Origin: Fratercula arctica
Lineage: Eukaryota; Chordata; Aves; Charadriiformes; Alcidae
Reading direction: 5' to 3'
Length of the DNA: 64,000 nucleotides
Assembly (NCBI GenBank): GCA_947846985.1
Contig: CANTUZ010000006.1
Location: 47,039,207-47,103,206, forward strand
Part shown: piece after piece, positions 10,601-23,000 of the stretch
Numbering within the stretch: the first letter of the stretch is position 1
Layout of the letters: each line of letters begins with the position of its first letter
The notes under the pieces: generated by a model
Seen by the model: only the letters and a program-made list of their open reading frames with translations
Told to the model about the DNA's origin: nothing
Database searches by the model: none
Program-made: the position numbers and the translations under genes

Positions 10601-12091
10601 ATCCAGACCGTAAGGCTGTAGCTCTCCAGGCAAGAGCGGGCTGATGAGGCACACCAGAGGCTGGCACAAAAAGAACACGATATATGCTCATTTTTCATCT
10701 CTATACGCACAGCAGCCGGGGCAGGCAGCAGTGCTGGGGACACCCGGGGGACAGGGGCTTCGGGACGACCAAAAGCATTTGAGAGGGAGAATTTGGCGCA
10801 TTTACAGCGCAGTTGTAAAGACACCAGGTCGAGACAAGGAACCGCAGCACAACTTCAACCATTTCCAGCAACCAGCCCAGCTCCGGGGCCGGGGTCACCT
10901 CAAGCATCCCCCTTTCTGTCCCAAAATGTGTAATACGATCAACCCCGAAATAATCTCCCAACAAGAAAAATGGCATTTGATAATCATGGTGGGAAATGGG
11001 TTTGAAAACACAGTCAATTCCCAGGAGTAGCTGCTACAGCCTTACCTTGGAGCATCCTTTCCCTCGGGGGTGGTACCCAGCATCTCCCGGGTGTCCGCAG
11101 TGTGCTTGGGGGTGACCCCGCAGCCTCCCAACCACCTCTGGAGCTTTTCTGTCATTTACCAGAGAGGGTGCAACTTGTCCCCGGAGTTCATGCAATATTT
11201 CACAGCAACTCTGTAAATAATTCAATCTGCAACAGGCTCAAGTGACTCCTGCACGCACAGGCATGATTTCTCTTTTTCCTCCTGCAGCACGGCTCAGCTG
11301 AAGAAGTAAGTTTCCTTTCTGGGAGGTAAAAACCTCCCAGAAAACAGGATTTTAAAAGGAGACCCGGTTTTATTTCTTTGAACGCTAAAATTAAGTAGTT
11401 TCTGACAGCATTGATCAACCACAAGCCTATTTTACTTGCAACAAATGACAGGCAAATCAAAGCCAGGAGTATTTGGAGGGGGATTATTCTTTAGAATAAT
11501 CATGGGTTGATTTTGTAGAAGAGCAGAAGTTTTCAGGTGGTGATGGTCCGTCGAGACATCCCTCGGCTGCTGCCCGGCAGCGAGCAGGGGACGTGCCCCG
11601 TCCCCCCCGCACTCATCCTGCCCAAACCCGCTGCTTTCCTCAGCCCCTCCCGGCAAAGGGCATCACGACTTGGAGCCCTAAAAAGCCACTTTACCACTGT
11701 TAACACCCCAGCTTTTAGTTACAAAAATGTAAAAGGCATGGCTTAATCTTGTATTTTTGTGGTTTATTGTGTTGGCACCAGAAAGGCGTTTGCTCTGTGG
11801 TATGTCCATGGACACACTCCGTAGACAAGGCTGCGTTAATAGCGGCTGCTTATGCTTTTTTGATTCAAGTGACTCTACAGTTTTAAAGAATACATTCACA
11901 AACTACCTTATGTTTAAACATGACAATTCCCTTCTATATTGTCACTGCACCACAAAAACTCACAATAAAAAAAAAAACAACGCAAACCATCCAAAAGCTG
12001 TGTATTCATCACTTCAAGGGGGACTGAAATAAAAATAAAAAAAAAAAAAAAAAAAAGTTATCAGTTTGCAACATCATAAAAAGCTCTGGGC

Positions 12092-12101
12092 TTTATTTAT
12101 T
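12092..12101 (-). terminator. double AATAAA polyadenylation signal, probable TNIK 3' end
   Basis: The minus strand reads AAATAAATAAAG, two overlapping AATAAA hexamers, followed within about 40-60 bases by a long T-run (12055-12034 on the plus coordinates) that could act as the downstream U-rich element. This is the best-looking poly(A) site after the stop codon, but cDNA evidence is lacking. Confidence 0.45.
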
Positions 12102-13573
12102 TCATTTATATTTTAACCACTGTGAAAATATAAAGAGCCGGTGGCAATCACGTGTATTCTGTGATGGGACTTGTGTGGGGTTTTAATTCCAGCGTTGGGG
12201 TGTTACGGCCGTCACCACGTTCCGCAGGGTGCTTCGCAGGCGGCTGCTGCCTGGGGCTGCGCTGGACCATGGGGAGGGGGGCCAGGGGGTGAAGGAGGCA
12301 GCTGCAAAGCACCTCTGGAGGTTGTGCCCTGCTGAGCATCCCTCCGCAAGCAATCGTTGCCGAGCATCCCTCCGCAGGCACCGAAGCGATGCCCTGCCCG
12401 CGCGGGTACCACTGCCGCAGCCCTGCCCGCGGGATGCTTCGTCCCATCCCGACCCACCCCCACCCGCCCCGCGTCATCTCCTTACCCTCCATAAAGATTC
12501 AAGTTTGACCAAGTCCTGTTGATTTAATCATTTTTTAATAAAGCCATCGTTACTGAGTACACCAAGATTGCCAGTTAAGCTCTCTATATGTCGCTGGAGG
12601 TAACAGCGCTGTGATCGACAGCGGAACGGGGAAAAAAAAAAAAAATAAAAAAAAATAAACCAAACCAAAAAACAAACCCCAACCGAAACGAGGTAGGTTA
12701 AAACCAGCAACACAGACCTTGTTATGCGACACCCCAACACCACAGGCGGCCATGCTTGCAGCTACTGAGAAAGAAAACCCCAGATACGCACCGAAAATGG
12801 AAATCAACTGAGCAGAGTTTATAAGGACACAATTCAACCTGAACTAAACACACACACACGGTTCGGCACAGATGTTGTCTTTCACTGTATGTTGGGTAAT
12901 TCCTAGGGAGCGGAGGGGGCGGAAAAACGAGTAGAGATTCAGACCCTTGGCCGAAGAAACCACACACATATATATTTTTTTGTTTAAGCTCTTTACAAGC
13001 CCAATCCAGCAACGCCGGGGACGGGCAGCTCGTTTCGTCATCGTCATCCCCATCCCCGCGCCGGCTGCCTCTGGGTGGTGGGGACGAGCGCCCGCAGCTC
13101 ACGCCGGCTTCGGCACGGGGGTCCGGCACCCGCGGCATCCCGGGAGCCGTCTGCGGCCACAAATCCCGCCTCGGGGGCTCCTCCGACCGCTCCGCCGTCC
13201 TCTCCTCCTCCGATCCCCCGTCCCGGCGCCCACGGCCAAGCCCCGGGGCAGGCGGGCGCCTCCGGAGAGCAACAACAAATGGCACCTCTGTCCCTATTCA
13301 AGACACACCATTATGTGAAGATCCATATAGAAATATGGATTGACAGACTTGACAAAAATGGTAGCTGATTTTTATTAGTCTAAGGCTAGTAGTTTAGCCA
13401 TTTAAAATCCATTTCCCAAAAGAGGGGAAAAAAACCTATTACGTTTTCTCTTCTTTAAAAATCCGTTAAGCCGTTGCTGCCAAAAGCAACATGTAAATGT
13501 TGGTGAAGGCAAAAGATTTCTAAAATTACCCAGCTATACGGTTATGGCCTTCATCACAAAGATAAAAGGTACA

Positions 13574-13579
13574 TTTATT
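13574..13579 (-). terminator. candidate proximal AATAAA for TNIK
   Basis: Minus-strand AATAAA about 400 bases after the stop codon, in the context CACAATAAATG. A similar hexamer lies at 13371-13376 (CTAATAAAAATC). Either could give a short 3' UTR isoform. The hexamers are seen; their use is inference. Confidence 0.25.
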
Positions 13580-13974
13580 GTGCTGTCTCTCACCAGATTT
13601 AATTGGTAACTTTACAACATACTATATATTTGATGCTAGCAGGCAGACAGAATTAAAAACAGACTTCTTGACACTGTTTCTTTCCCCGTTCTTACAAAGT
13701 AGGGGACAAAGAGAAAGGAAAATAAAAATAAAATTAAAATAAAATAAAGGAAAACTCATAACCCACTATAACACAGCGTTATCAGGAGACCTTGGGGGGG
13801 TCCAAGCGCGAAAGTCCATCCCTGCCCGCAGCCCCCGTCCCGGGGCTGGCGGCGCCGGGGGAGCGGTGTTCCTCGGGGCCCTCCGCTTCTGCCTCTACAG
13901 TGTTAGTCCACGTGTTTTAATTGTCCTTTAAATTAGAAATAATGCCATGGCGGTGAGTGCCAAGTGCTCCTCTG

Positions 13975-14058
13975 TTACCAGTTCATCATGGAGTTTCTGT
14001 TGAGGGTCATGAAAAACACTTGGCTGCTTCCTCCGGATCTCACCGATGCAAAAAATAC
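13975..14058 (-). CDS. TNIK: TNIK last coding exon with stop codon
   Basis: 84 coding bases after acceptor TCCAAACAG, reading [19 protein letters not shown], then NRNSMMNW and TAA at 13975-13977. The NRN...NW ending is that of TNIK and MINK1, unlike the ending of MAP4K4 as I recall it. Confidence 0.96.
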   Translation of the reverse strand, partial: VFFASVRSGGSSQVFFMTLNRNSMMNW

Positions 14059-17000
14059 CTGTTTGGAGGCAAAAAACCCCTTTATTAATAACTTTTATTA
14101 TTACAAGAAAAAGTCTGTGAATGGTCTCGGTGAGGGAAGAAAGCAGGAGCTGCCCCACACGCCCCACAGTTTCCTCTGCCTAAACCTCCCTCTCCCTGCT
14201 CGTTTTCTCCGGATGACGGCAGGAATTTTCTGCAGACCCATTACTGCCCGGTTCTCAGTTTTCTGCGGAGCTCAGGGGCCGGAGCTAACACACGCAAGAC
14301 TCCAATCAAATCGAACCACTTATTAGTAAGCACGGTAATAAAACCTCCCGCGCTATCACTACCAAAGAGAGCAAGGTTTGGAACGCTTTAAAAATACCAG
14401 GTTTATCACATTTTACTGCCACGGCACCATTTATTATGCAATAGTAATAAGACTGCTGTCAGTAATTTTGGTCTTGCTAAACGTTAACCATTTGGGTCAA
14501 TATCTGCCTTGGTTTGAGATGGTTTTCTTCAGGAAAGTTAGTCCTGGTATTTCAGCTGTTCCTGAAAGTAAAGCTTGGGAAAACTATTTTCCTTCAATAT
14601 GCTCAAAGCACAGAAATGTATCAGGACTCTGTATGAAGAATACGATTTTTGGTGCTTCTGTCAGGATCCACCAGCGCTTGACCCCAATGGAAGTCTTAAA
14701 AAACGAGTTATAATTTGCAAATATTGAAGGGGGCAGTCGGAAGCCTCTGTCCTTTTTAAAAGAAAAAAATTATCCAATCTTCACATGACTTTCATCGTTA
14801 ACCATTTCTGCAGAAACACCTGTATTTAGTATTTCAAACCCACCAGCGATCAGTTGGTTCCAGTATTTTAGAAAGAACGAGGTGGGGTTTTTTCCTCCCA
14901 GTTTTCTTAGAAAAGGAAAGAAAATCAATAGAAGCAAACCAGAAGAACAACCCTTAAAAAAACCCCCACCAGTATAGAACCTGCAGAGTGAAGTACTCAA
15001 AAAGTTAGAAAAAAGCAAACTAGGGGTATGTGGGCAACTAAAATTCAGCTTCTTGGTCAGCTTCCCACGATAGGCTCAATCGCAAGGTTAGGACACATCT
15101 TTTGTGCAGAGCTCCAGCCTAACTCCACGCGACAGGCACGGCAATGCTCGACTGATGAGCAGCTGTTCAATAAACTGACGGTGGCCTCAAACCTTATTTA
15201 TTGCACGTCATTAAACCCTGCTCCGGGGACAGAGCAATCAGTTTCTTCACGTGTTTCGTGCTCGTTCTCGTTACTCCCTGCTGCATGGTCCTGATTTACC
15301 TCGGGGAAGCCTTGTGAGATGAAATGCCAATAGCAGAAAAGGACCTCGGCGTTCAACCGCGTCTTCCATGCAAATATTCTTTTTCCTCCAGCGATTTCTC
15401 CTCCCCTCATTCCCTGCACCCCCTGCTCCATCAGCAACACCGGCGGCAGGGGTCATCTACGTGACAGCCACGTTCCCCATGCAACCCTGGTGCCCCTCCA
15501 AGAGCAGTATTTATTTCTCAATGCCGTCCACAGAAAAAGATGGGCCTCAATGGAGAAAACAGTTTACGACCCATCAAAACAAATGCATCAAAACGTTTCT
15601 GCACCAGAGCTCAAATCGGGGTCGTTTACACATCCTTACTGCTACCATTTCTCAGCTTTTGCAGAGTTTACTCGGCAGCCTCAATAGTTAACGCTCAGAT
15701 GCAAGGCTTGGGAGAAAGCCAAGCCAAGTCAACGCAGATCTCAGCCAGAGGTCAAAGAGATCTTGAAGATCTTCCCAGCACAGGCTGAGGTGCGCATCCA
15801 CCGGAGAGGATTAATTGGGAGTGGGTTTATGGGCACCGCTTATTAAACAGAATCTTCAGATTAGTTATTAACCTCAAGATAAACCAGATTTAAAGTCTAA
15901 AAGTAGCTGGCTGTAGCTTAAAGCATGGACAGAAGCTTTAAAGTGGACTTACCTTATCATTCCTTTCACATAGAAACTTTAACCTTTGAGCTCGCTTGTG
16001 CATAAATACTCCGTCCAAATGTCCCGTCTCCACTGACCGGATTTCAATAGCTTTCTCTCCCCAGCCCATTATTTGATTGGAATGAATGTAGGCTGTCAAA
16101 AGGAAGCGTTTGGTAGGTGTTACAACGTGTGTTGAGCTAAACATTACGCAAGGGGCAGAAAAGCTCTCATCAGCTGTTATTCAAAGCCCATGGAGATCAA
16201 TGGCAGAGCTCTGACTGCTGGAGGCACAGGCGGCCAGGCCCGTGCCTGCAGGGATAATAGCCTTTACCGGGCACTTTTCATCCAGAAATTGCTGAGTAAC
16301 TTAAACAGAAGTATCGCTTCCTCGGATTTCTGTGGGCGAGGAGCTGGGCAGTGCACGAGTGGTGGGAGCTGAGCAACAGCAGAGCCAGAAGAGCAACCCA
16401 GGCGCTCCCAGCTCCGCACCCAGCCCCTCTTCCGCTCACCACAGTATCCCACCAGTGCAACAGCTTATATTATCTTATACTTAAGATGAACCAGAGCTCA
16501 GATCTTCAAGAAGTCACTTGCTCTTATTGCACAGGACCAAACTGTAGAGATTTAGCAATTGCATCTCTTATATGGCTGAGAAAAAATCGCCTTTGATAAA
16601 CTCCCAAAAGCTCAGCGTCCTCGACTCCTCATCTTACTTGTCATTTGTATCTTATGCAGGTGAAGAGGAAGGGTTGACCTACCCACGGAAGTAGGCATTT
16701 CTCCCCACTGGAGCACCACATCTTTAGTTATCCGTCCATAGGTGTTCACATAGACGCCTTCATCCTCATAGCACACAAGCATCTCCATCCCGTCTGTTTT
16801 AGGCAGGATGACAATGGCGTGAGGAGTAATATTGCCCTGAATCTGCAGTTAAAATAAACCCTAAAAGTCAGAATTACATGGAAGGGGGGAAGGGAGAGGG
16901 GGAAAGGAGCAGAGCCTTAGAAAAACAAAACCCCAAACCAACCCGAGAACAACCCCCTCCCTCGATTCAACAAACAGGCATTGGCTTTCAGAGATAAGCT

Positions 17001-20000
17001 TGAAGGGGAATAAACTGTCATGTTTACCCTACCATCAAAGCTGTCTGATACGTCAAGGATAAACAGGTTCAGCAATTACAGAAATCACAACATACCCACC
17101 CCCAAGACTGACGGCTGACACTTCTCTGTAACACAAATCAGCGACTGCTGACTGATGAACCCATCTCCTATTCAAATTCAGGCAAATAAGCCCAGAATAT
17201 TACAGGTAGCCCTAGGGAGGAAATACTCCCATTTTTTAGCAACCAGGCTCCAGCTACAAGGGCAGCTACAGCGACTTTCCACCCGTGTCTGCCCTTCCAT
17301 AGCTAAGACACCACAAAACCATCCCAAATTGTCCCAGTATTTCTCCTTATGCTTCTTGCCAGCTCTCGGAGAGGAGCTCTGCTGCTCGGATGAGATTCAG
17401 CAGTTCCTGGATTTGATTAGTGACACCGTTTCTCCTAGAACAGTTTCTCATGTTGCTTGGGCCAACAGCATGGGAGGAACTTAACTGAGCCTCATCTACA
17501 AAATTTTTTTGGTAGTACTGGTTCTCTCTTGAAATAGATGGACCTGAGAGAGGTCCTGTGGCGAGTCCCTGCTGTCAGGGGGTTTGGGAATTCTGAGCAG
17601 CAGGCTCACTGAGATTTGGGCTACCCTAATCCCGAAACCTTCACCTGGGCAAACTGAGCTGCCTCAGCAGGAACAAGCGTTGGTGAGCACATCTGGGACA
17701 CCACGCAATGGGGCAGTGCACTGGGCATCCAGCTCCTGGGGGGTCTATGTTGTCCAACAACCAAGAACCTGGTTTCATGGTCTCTTGCCCTACAGAGAGC
17801 TCCATTACTGCTCCATGCAGTGTACGGACAGATTCTCCTTTCTGTGGGACATGGCAACCTTAAACCCTACTGCTCCGGCACAAGGACAGAAGCGAATAAT
17901 GAACTCGAAGTATGTGATACCTCCGAGTCCTCTTTAAGCGAGTATCAATGGGGATGGCACCGGAGAATGCCATACCCGTGGCAAGATGTCACCTGACCGG
18001 TCACCATTCCTGAGCCACCGAAGGCCCATCCAAACCTTGCTGGTTACCCAGTGTTAGTCATGCAGCCGCACTCCCCCGAGTACTCACGTGAGATGGTATA
18101 TAGATATCGTAAGAGTTCCCAGAATCTACATCAATCACATGGAAACCAGTGTGTGATCCAAAGATAACCTTGAGTCTCTGACCCTCTTCTACAGTGAGAT
18201 CCACGAGCAACGGCTTGTGCTGGAGATCTGCAAAAGACTTTTATAATCCCTTCGGTGAGTATCACAGAAAACCAACAAATCCCCACAGCAGCAGCCTGAT
18301 ACAGTTTTGAAATCATATTTGCTTGAGACTGTTTCCCACTAAATATGTGGTTATTTATATTCCTGTCTCTCTGTTCCTGTGTCAGATGCCTCTGAGGGTA
18401 TTACCCACTCGCTCCAGCCATCCCAGCCAGATAAGCGCTCACCCTTGCCAAGCACAGTTTCTTAGCCCCAGGAGCCCAAGGTCAGCCCAAGGATTTGGTC
18501 TCTAAAGGAAGGCGACAGCTCAATTTTAGAGAGCGGGCATCCAGCCAGCACGCGGGACTTGCCCGATGCCGGAGCTGCTCTGGGTAACAAGCCCAAAGTC
18601 TGCAGAGAGCTGTGACCACCCACCTCCCCTCTCGGCAGGGATCACCGCGCCAGTTTGGGCAGCTGAAAGGAGTCAGATTAGCAAAGACCTACTTATCCTT
18701 GTTCTATTTAACCTGCTGGACGCAGGCTGGGACCACCTCCCTGGCATGGACCGATCCAGGACAGAATCTCTCTCCATGGCTTAGGTCCTCAGCAGGAGGG
18801 TGAAACACCCCCAGGGAGAGAAAAGGACTCCTGCCTCTCTGTGCAAGGATCGCTTTGACTCCTGATAGGGAAAATCAATGGGTGGTATTTCCCAATGTCC
18901 TGACAGATCCCTGCCTACAAGGCAAGGAAAGGATGCTCAGCCCCCCCAGGCTGGAGAAGCAGCACCGGGAGCACCAACCAGCATCCTCCCGAGGGCCCGC
19001 CGAGGCTGGATCCCAGGCTATTTTAATGCTGCTGAGCTCTCCATCTCACTGAGCCCGTTTATTCTGGCTTTTGTTCAGGAAAAGCAAATGTGACCTAATA
19101 CTGAATAAGCCCATTTGTGCTGGGGGGATGCAAAATGAGATTACTCAGCATGAATGTCTCCAGAAGGCATTGCCCCTTGTGACTTGTCTCTGTACAGAGC
19201 TTAGGACGAAATGTGCTTTAAAGTACTAAGTACAAAATACCCGTTGGCAGGTGACAGAGGAGAAAGGTCTCACTGAAGGAAACCGAGGCAGATGAAAAGG
19301 GAGAGAAAAAGACAGAAAGAATGGATCATTCTCCTGGACTTTCTGTCTTGAAACAGAATCTATGTTGCAGAAGGGAAGAGGACCTTGCAAAATAAAAATG
19401 GAAAACAATGCCAACCTGTTGTGTGTACGTGAAAAATTACTCGGAGGTTAAAAAAACCCACCAGTAAACACACAAAACCCCCCCACTAAAAACCCCAACT
19501 CAATTTTACTCACGGACATTTGGTCAGCTTTCTGCAAACTTCCCACGTAAAGCCTGCCAGCATAAGCTAATATTAACACTTAATTGCTAGCCATAAGCGT
19601 AATGGATCCCACCTCTTCAGCCAGAATGTACCCCGTTCCCACGCCTGCCAGGCATTCCGAGCAGCTCAGCTACATAAGCAAGATGCTTTTCTGCTCTGCA
19701 TAGGACAGAAATCTCCTGTATATACAGTTACAGAGTGCATTTTGGTTAAAAGACAAACATACCTTAAATGCCATAAACTTGTGATATGGTTTAGGAGCCC
19801 AAGCGTAGATCTCTACAGCATTCTTTAAGGCAATCACCAAGAACTTGATTCTTTCATATTTCACTAAAATGAAAATAAGCATGTTTTAAATGAATGTCTT
19901 AAAAAAACATTCATTTTCTTTCCAACAAGACTGAACAACTCATCTCCTTTGGTAAAGCATCCACCTAATACATACAGATGAATACCAAAGATATTTGTGG

Positions 20001-23000
20001 CTACGGTCTACCCATAATTTAAGAGAAATTGTCGGGTCAGATCTAAGACCAGAGAACAAAAAGTCATCTCTTCAGACATTTTTTTTTTTTCAGCGAGGCC
20101 ACTCACCGACTTTGTAGTGGATGCATCCCTCCAGGTCCCCGACCGTGATCCAGCCCTGCTTCTTCTCCACTTCAGGGTCGTTGTGTAAAATCCTGTTTCT
20201 CAGCCAGGAGAGATAGTACACGCGCAGCTTGTTCTTCTTTCCTGTTGGTGAAGGAAACCCCTCTGTCAGAGCAGCACACGTGGGCACGGGAAATCTTGAG
20301 ATTTCAGCGCTTATTTTCACTCAAAAGCTGATTAAAGTTCCTTTCGCGATGAAGTTGAAAACAGGAATTTAGTTGTTGTGTTTTGTTTTTCTTTTACTTG
20401 GGGAAGAAAGGTACGACAAGCAGAGCTTTCCAGACTGCAGGTGGATGCTGGAAGAGCCGGGCTCTTCCTTCCCGCAGGCTGGAAATGTTCCTTTTCCTAT
20501 AAATCAGTGTTCACGGAGAGACGGTTGGGCATAGCAGGGTTGTGACCCCAGCTCTCTTACAGCTCAGGGCTTACCCAACCACTCAACTACCTGTTTCTTT
20601 TCCTGTCTTCTCCTTCATACAACATTAATTCCACCCTGGAGCTGAGACACGAGCTCCTCGGTCTGCGGCAGGCCCCGCTATTTGCTGATAATCCCGGTGC
20701 TGGGCTCCGCAGTGCTGTGGGGCTGCCAAATTCCTGCAACACCTCTCGGATCAGGCTATAAACCTCCCTGCGAAGACCCTGCTACAGGGACACAGCCTGC
20801 ACCACGGCTGGTGGGAGAGGACCCAAACCATAAACCAGGGGCCGTGTCTTGTCTGCCGGTGGGTTTCCACAGGTCCCCAGGGCTTGTCCTCAGCGCCGTC
20901 TCAGGGGCTGGTGCTCCCTGGGAAGCGCTCCCCCCTCCATTCATCTTCCACCTCTTCTTCCTACTGCTGTATCCCCAAAACCACGGGGCAGCTGCAGAGC
21001 ACGGGAGATGATGAAGCAGCGTTTTTTAAGAGCTCTATCTGAATGGAGGGAGTAGGAATTTGCTGGTGAATGCAGAGCGAGCCCAGGGGGGTGTTGATCA
21101 ACAAGAAAGTAAATGGAAGGATGACAGGAAGTTTTCAAGGCCAGGCTGGATGGGGACTTTGAGCAACCTGGTCTAGTGAGAGACATCCCTGCCCAGGGCA
21201 GGGGGGTGGAATGAGATGATCTTTAAGGTCCCTTCCAACCTAAACCATTCTATGATTCTATATCAAGCAATTTTCCTAACGAGCATTTCTCTTGCTGTCC
21301 TCCATGAGCTTAGTGGGGCAGCCATCAGCAGGAGAAGGCTCTGCCCTGGCTCCACCACCTGTGTGCTTCATGGGGCTGGGTGATCTCCTGGGAGCTTAGA
21401 CTACAAAGTTTTTGCTTTTTTTTTGCCAGAAATAACCCATGAGCCTGATTTGAAAGCTCTGGAGCTCCCAGCTGAACCCAGGGACAGTGACCATCCCATG
21501 GCCCTTGCGATGCTTGGAACACCGTTAGCACAGCCATGGTCTGAGCTGGAGCCCTGAAGCCGTGGTTCATGGCTTCCTTGGCTAGAGTCAAACAGACCCA
21601 AAAGCAGAGCTCGCTGCCCCCTCCAGCCGTGACTACCCACCTTGCTGGAGTATCTGCCCTTATCCTGTACCTTCCCTTCCCTGCTAAAGGAGGATGGAGC
21701 GTTGCAGATGAAGCAGAGCCAGCAGGTGATGGGAGCAAATTGCTCTCTGAGGCATTCCTGCAGATCTAGCGTCTTTGATTCTGGAATGAACCACCTCCAG
21801 CTCCCCTGGGAGCTTCCCTCTGACACCAGCAGACAGGTTTTGTCTGAGCTGGAACCACTCGGGGCATACACTGAGAAGGTGAGTGATGGGGTGAGAGCAT
21901 GAGACTCATACCTGATATTGTCACAAGGACGTTAAGGCCCTCGAGTACGTCCATCTGTTGAAATCGCCGTCTGTTGATGAGGTTGTAGACCTTCCCTTGT
22001 CCACTTCGATCCAGCAGCATCAGGCCATTTTCTGTGCCCACCAGCAGATTCACACCTGAAGAGGAGAGGGCAATGGGCACTGGGAGCCATGGATGCTCCC
22101 AAGGACAACACCTCAAGCTCCTCTCTGCTACCACCGCGAGAGTGACCGATCCCAGCTACGGCTGTGATCTTCCCATGAACACAGAGTCACTCTTACAGCG
22201 CAGGGACTTGGGGACATTAGCCTTGCCCGGGACGGAGAAGGGGACAACCAGAGAAGGGGCTTGGTTCTCCAATGACGCATTCACGTTTCATCACCAGCCG
22301 TGTGCTCTGGAGAGCTTTGCCCAGGGCACGGCGTGGTAAGGGCTTACCCCATAAAGCAGCACAGAGAATCTCTGAGTTGAAGCGCTTCTTGTATTTCCGG
22401 ATCTCCGGAGTGTCGCTGTGGGGACGGATGTTGGTGGGGTTGACATTCACCACCGAGATCTTCCGGGCTTCGTTCAGCTTGGCCTGCTCCTGTCTGAGCA
22501 GCTCGCTGGTGAACAGGGCTTTAAGGAAACACAACAAAACACCGAGGTGTGATGGATTAATTGTATATACCTCTACTGTCAGATTTTTTTTTGGAATAGG
22601 AAGACAATATTTGGTGTATTTTATGATGTCATCACTATGTTACGAGCTATTAGTTTGAAGAGGGATCATCAGGATTTTCTCATGGGTTGGAACCACCACC
22701 AAACCCATCAGCAGGTGATGGCTCTACACCTCCAGCCCTGCCTACCAAGCCAACCAGTGCTATTTGCTGCCCGCCCGCTCACATCCAGCCACTTTCAATG
22801 ACTTCTGAGCAACTGCCAGCTTTTTGGAGCAATTACCACCTCCCAGTTCTGCCAGGAACATTTCTCCCGGCTGCCCGGGCAGACGGGTGGGTGGATTTCT
22901 GCTGTTCCCTGTTTTCTTCTGGACCTTTCTGGTGGCGTTTCACTGGTGGGGAAGAAGAAGTTGGATGGAAACTGCAGAGCACAAGGATGCAGACTCCAGG

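Larger units (their letters stand above)
7085..12069. other. intergenic region between TNIK and SLC2A2
   Basis: About 5 kb between the proposed TNIK polyadenylation site and the SLC2A2 promoter. It holds a short (TC)n/(TA)n/(GT)n-like stretch (about 7468-7560), a GC-rich part around 8.2-9.9 kb, a (TCATCC)-like run near 9565-9590, a T-run at 10337-10350 and an A/G-rich tract at 10501-10600. The 10.09-10.32 kb stretch is AT-rich and unique-looking. I see no exon and no convincing open reading frame. If TNIK has a longer 3' UTR isoform, as I recall for human, part of the right half would be transcribed as UTR. Confidence 0.6.
12070..13974 (-). other. TNIK: probable TNIK 3' UTR
   Basis: Follows the TNIK stop codon. 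The first bases (CAGAGGAGCACTTGGCACT, minus strand) resemble the human TNIK 3' UTR as I remember it. The stretch has AT-rich parts with several AATAAA hexamers and two CpG-dense patches (13010-13265 and about 13795-13890). The end point is inferred from the tandem AATAAA at 12092-12101 and the T-rich sequence beyond it; upstream and downstream sites are possible. Confidence 0.5.

Noticed and set aside
12722..13318. Open frames of 123-187 codons in the TNIK 3' UTR
   Set aside because: Arg/Pro/Gly-rich translations of a CpG-dense patch with no recognisable domain or start context.
18227..18237. Alternative start of the SFADLQ exon at the TCTTTTGCAG acceptor
   Set aside because: It would shift the reading frame relative to the preceding exon, which ends in phase 0, and lose conserved residues. 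It is kept only as a finding on splice choice.
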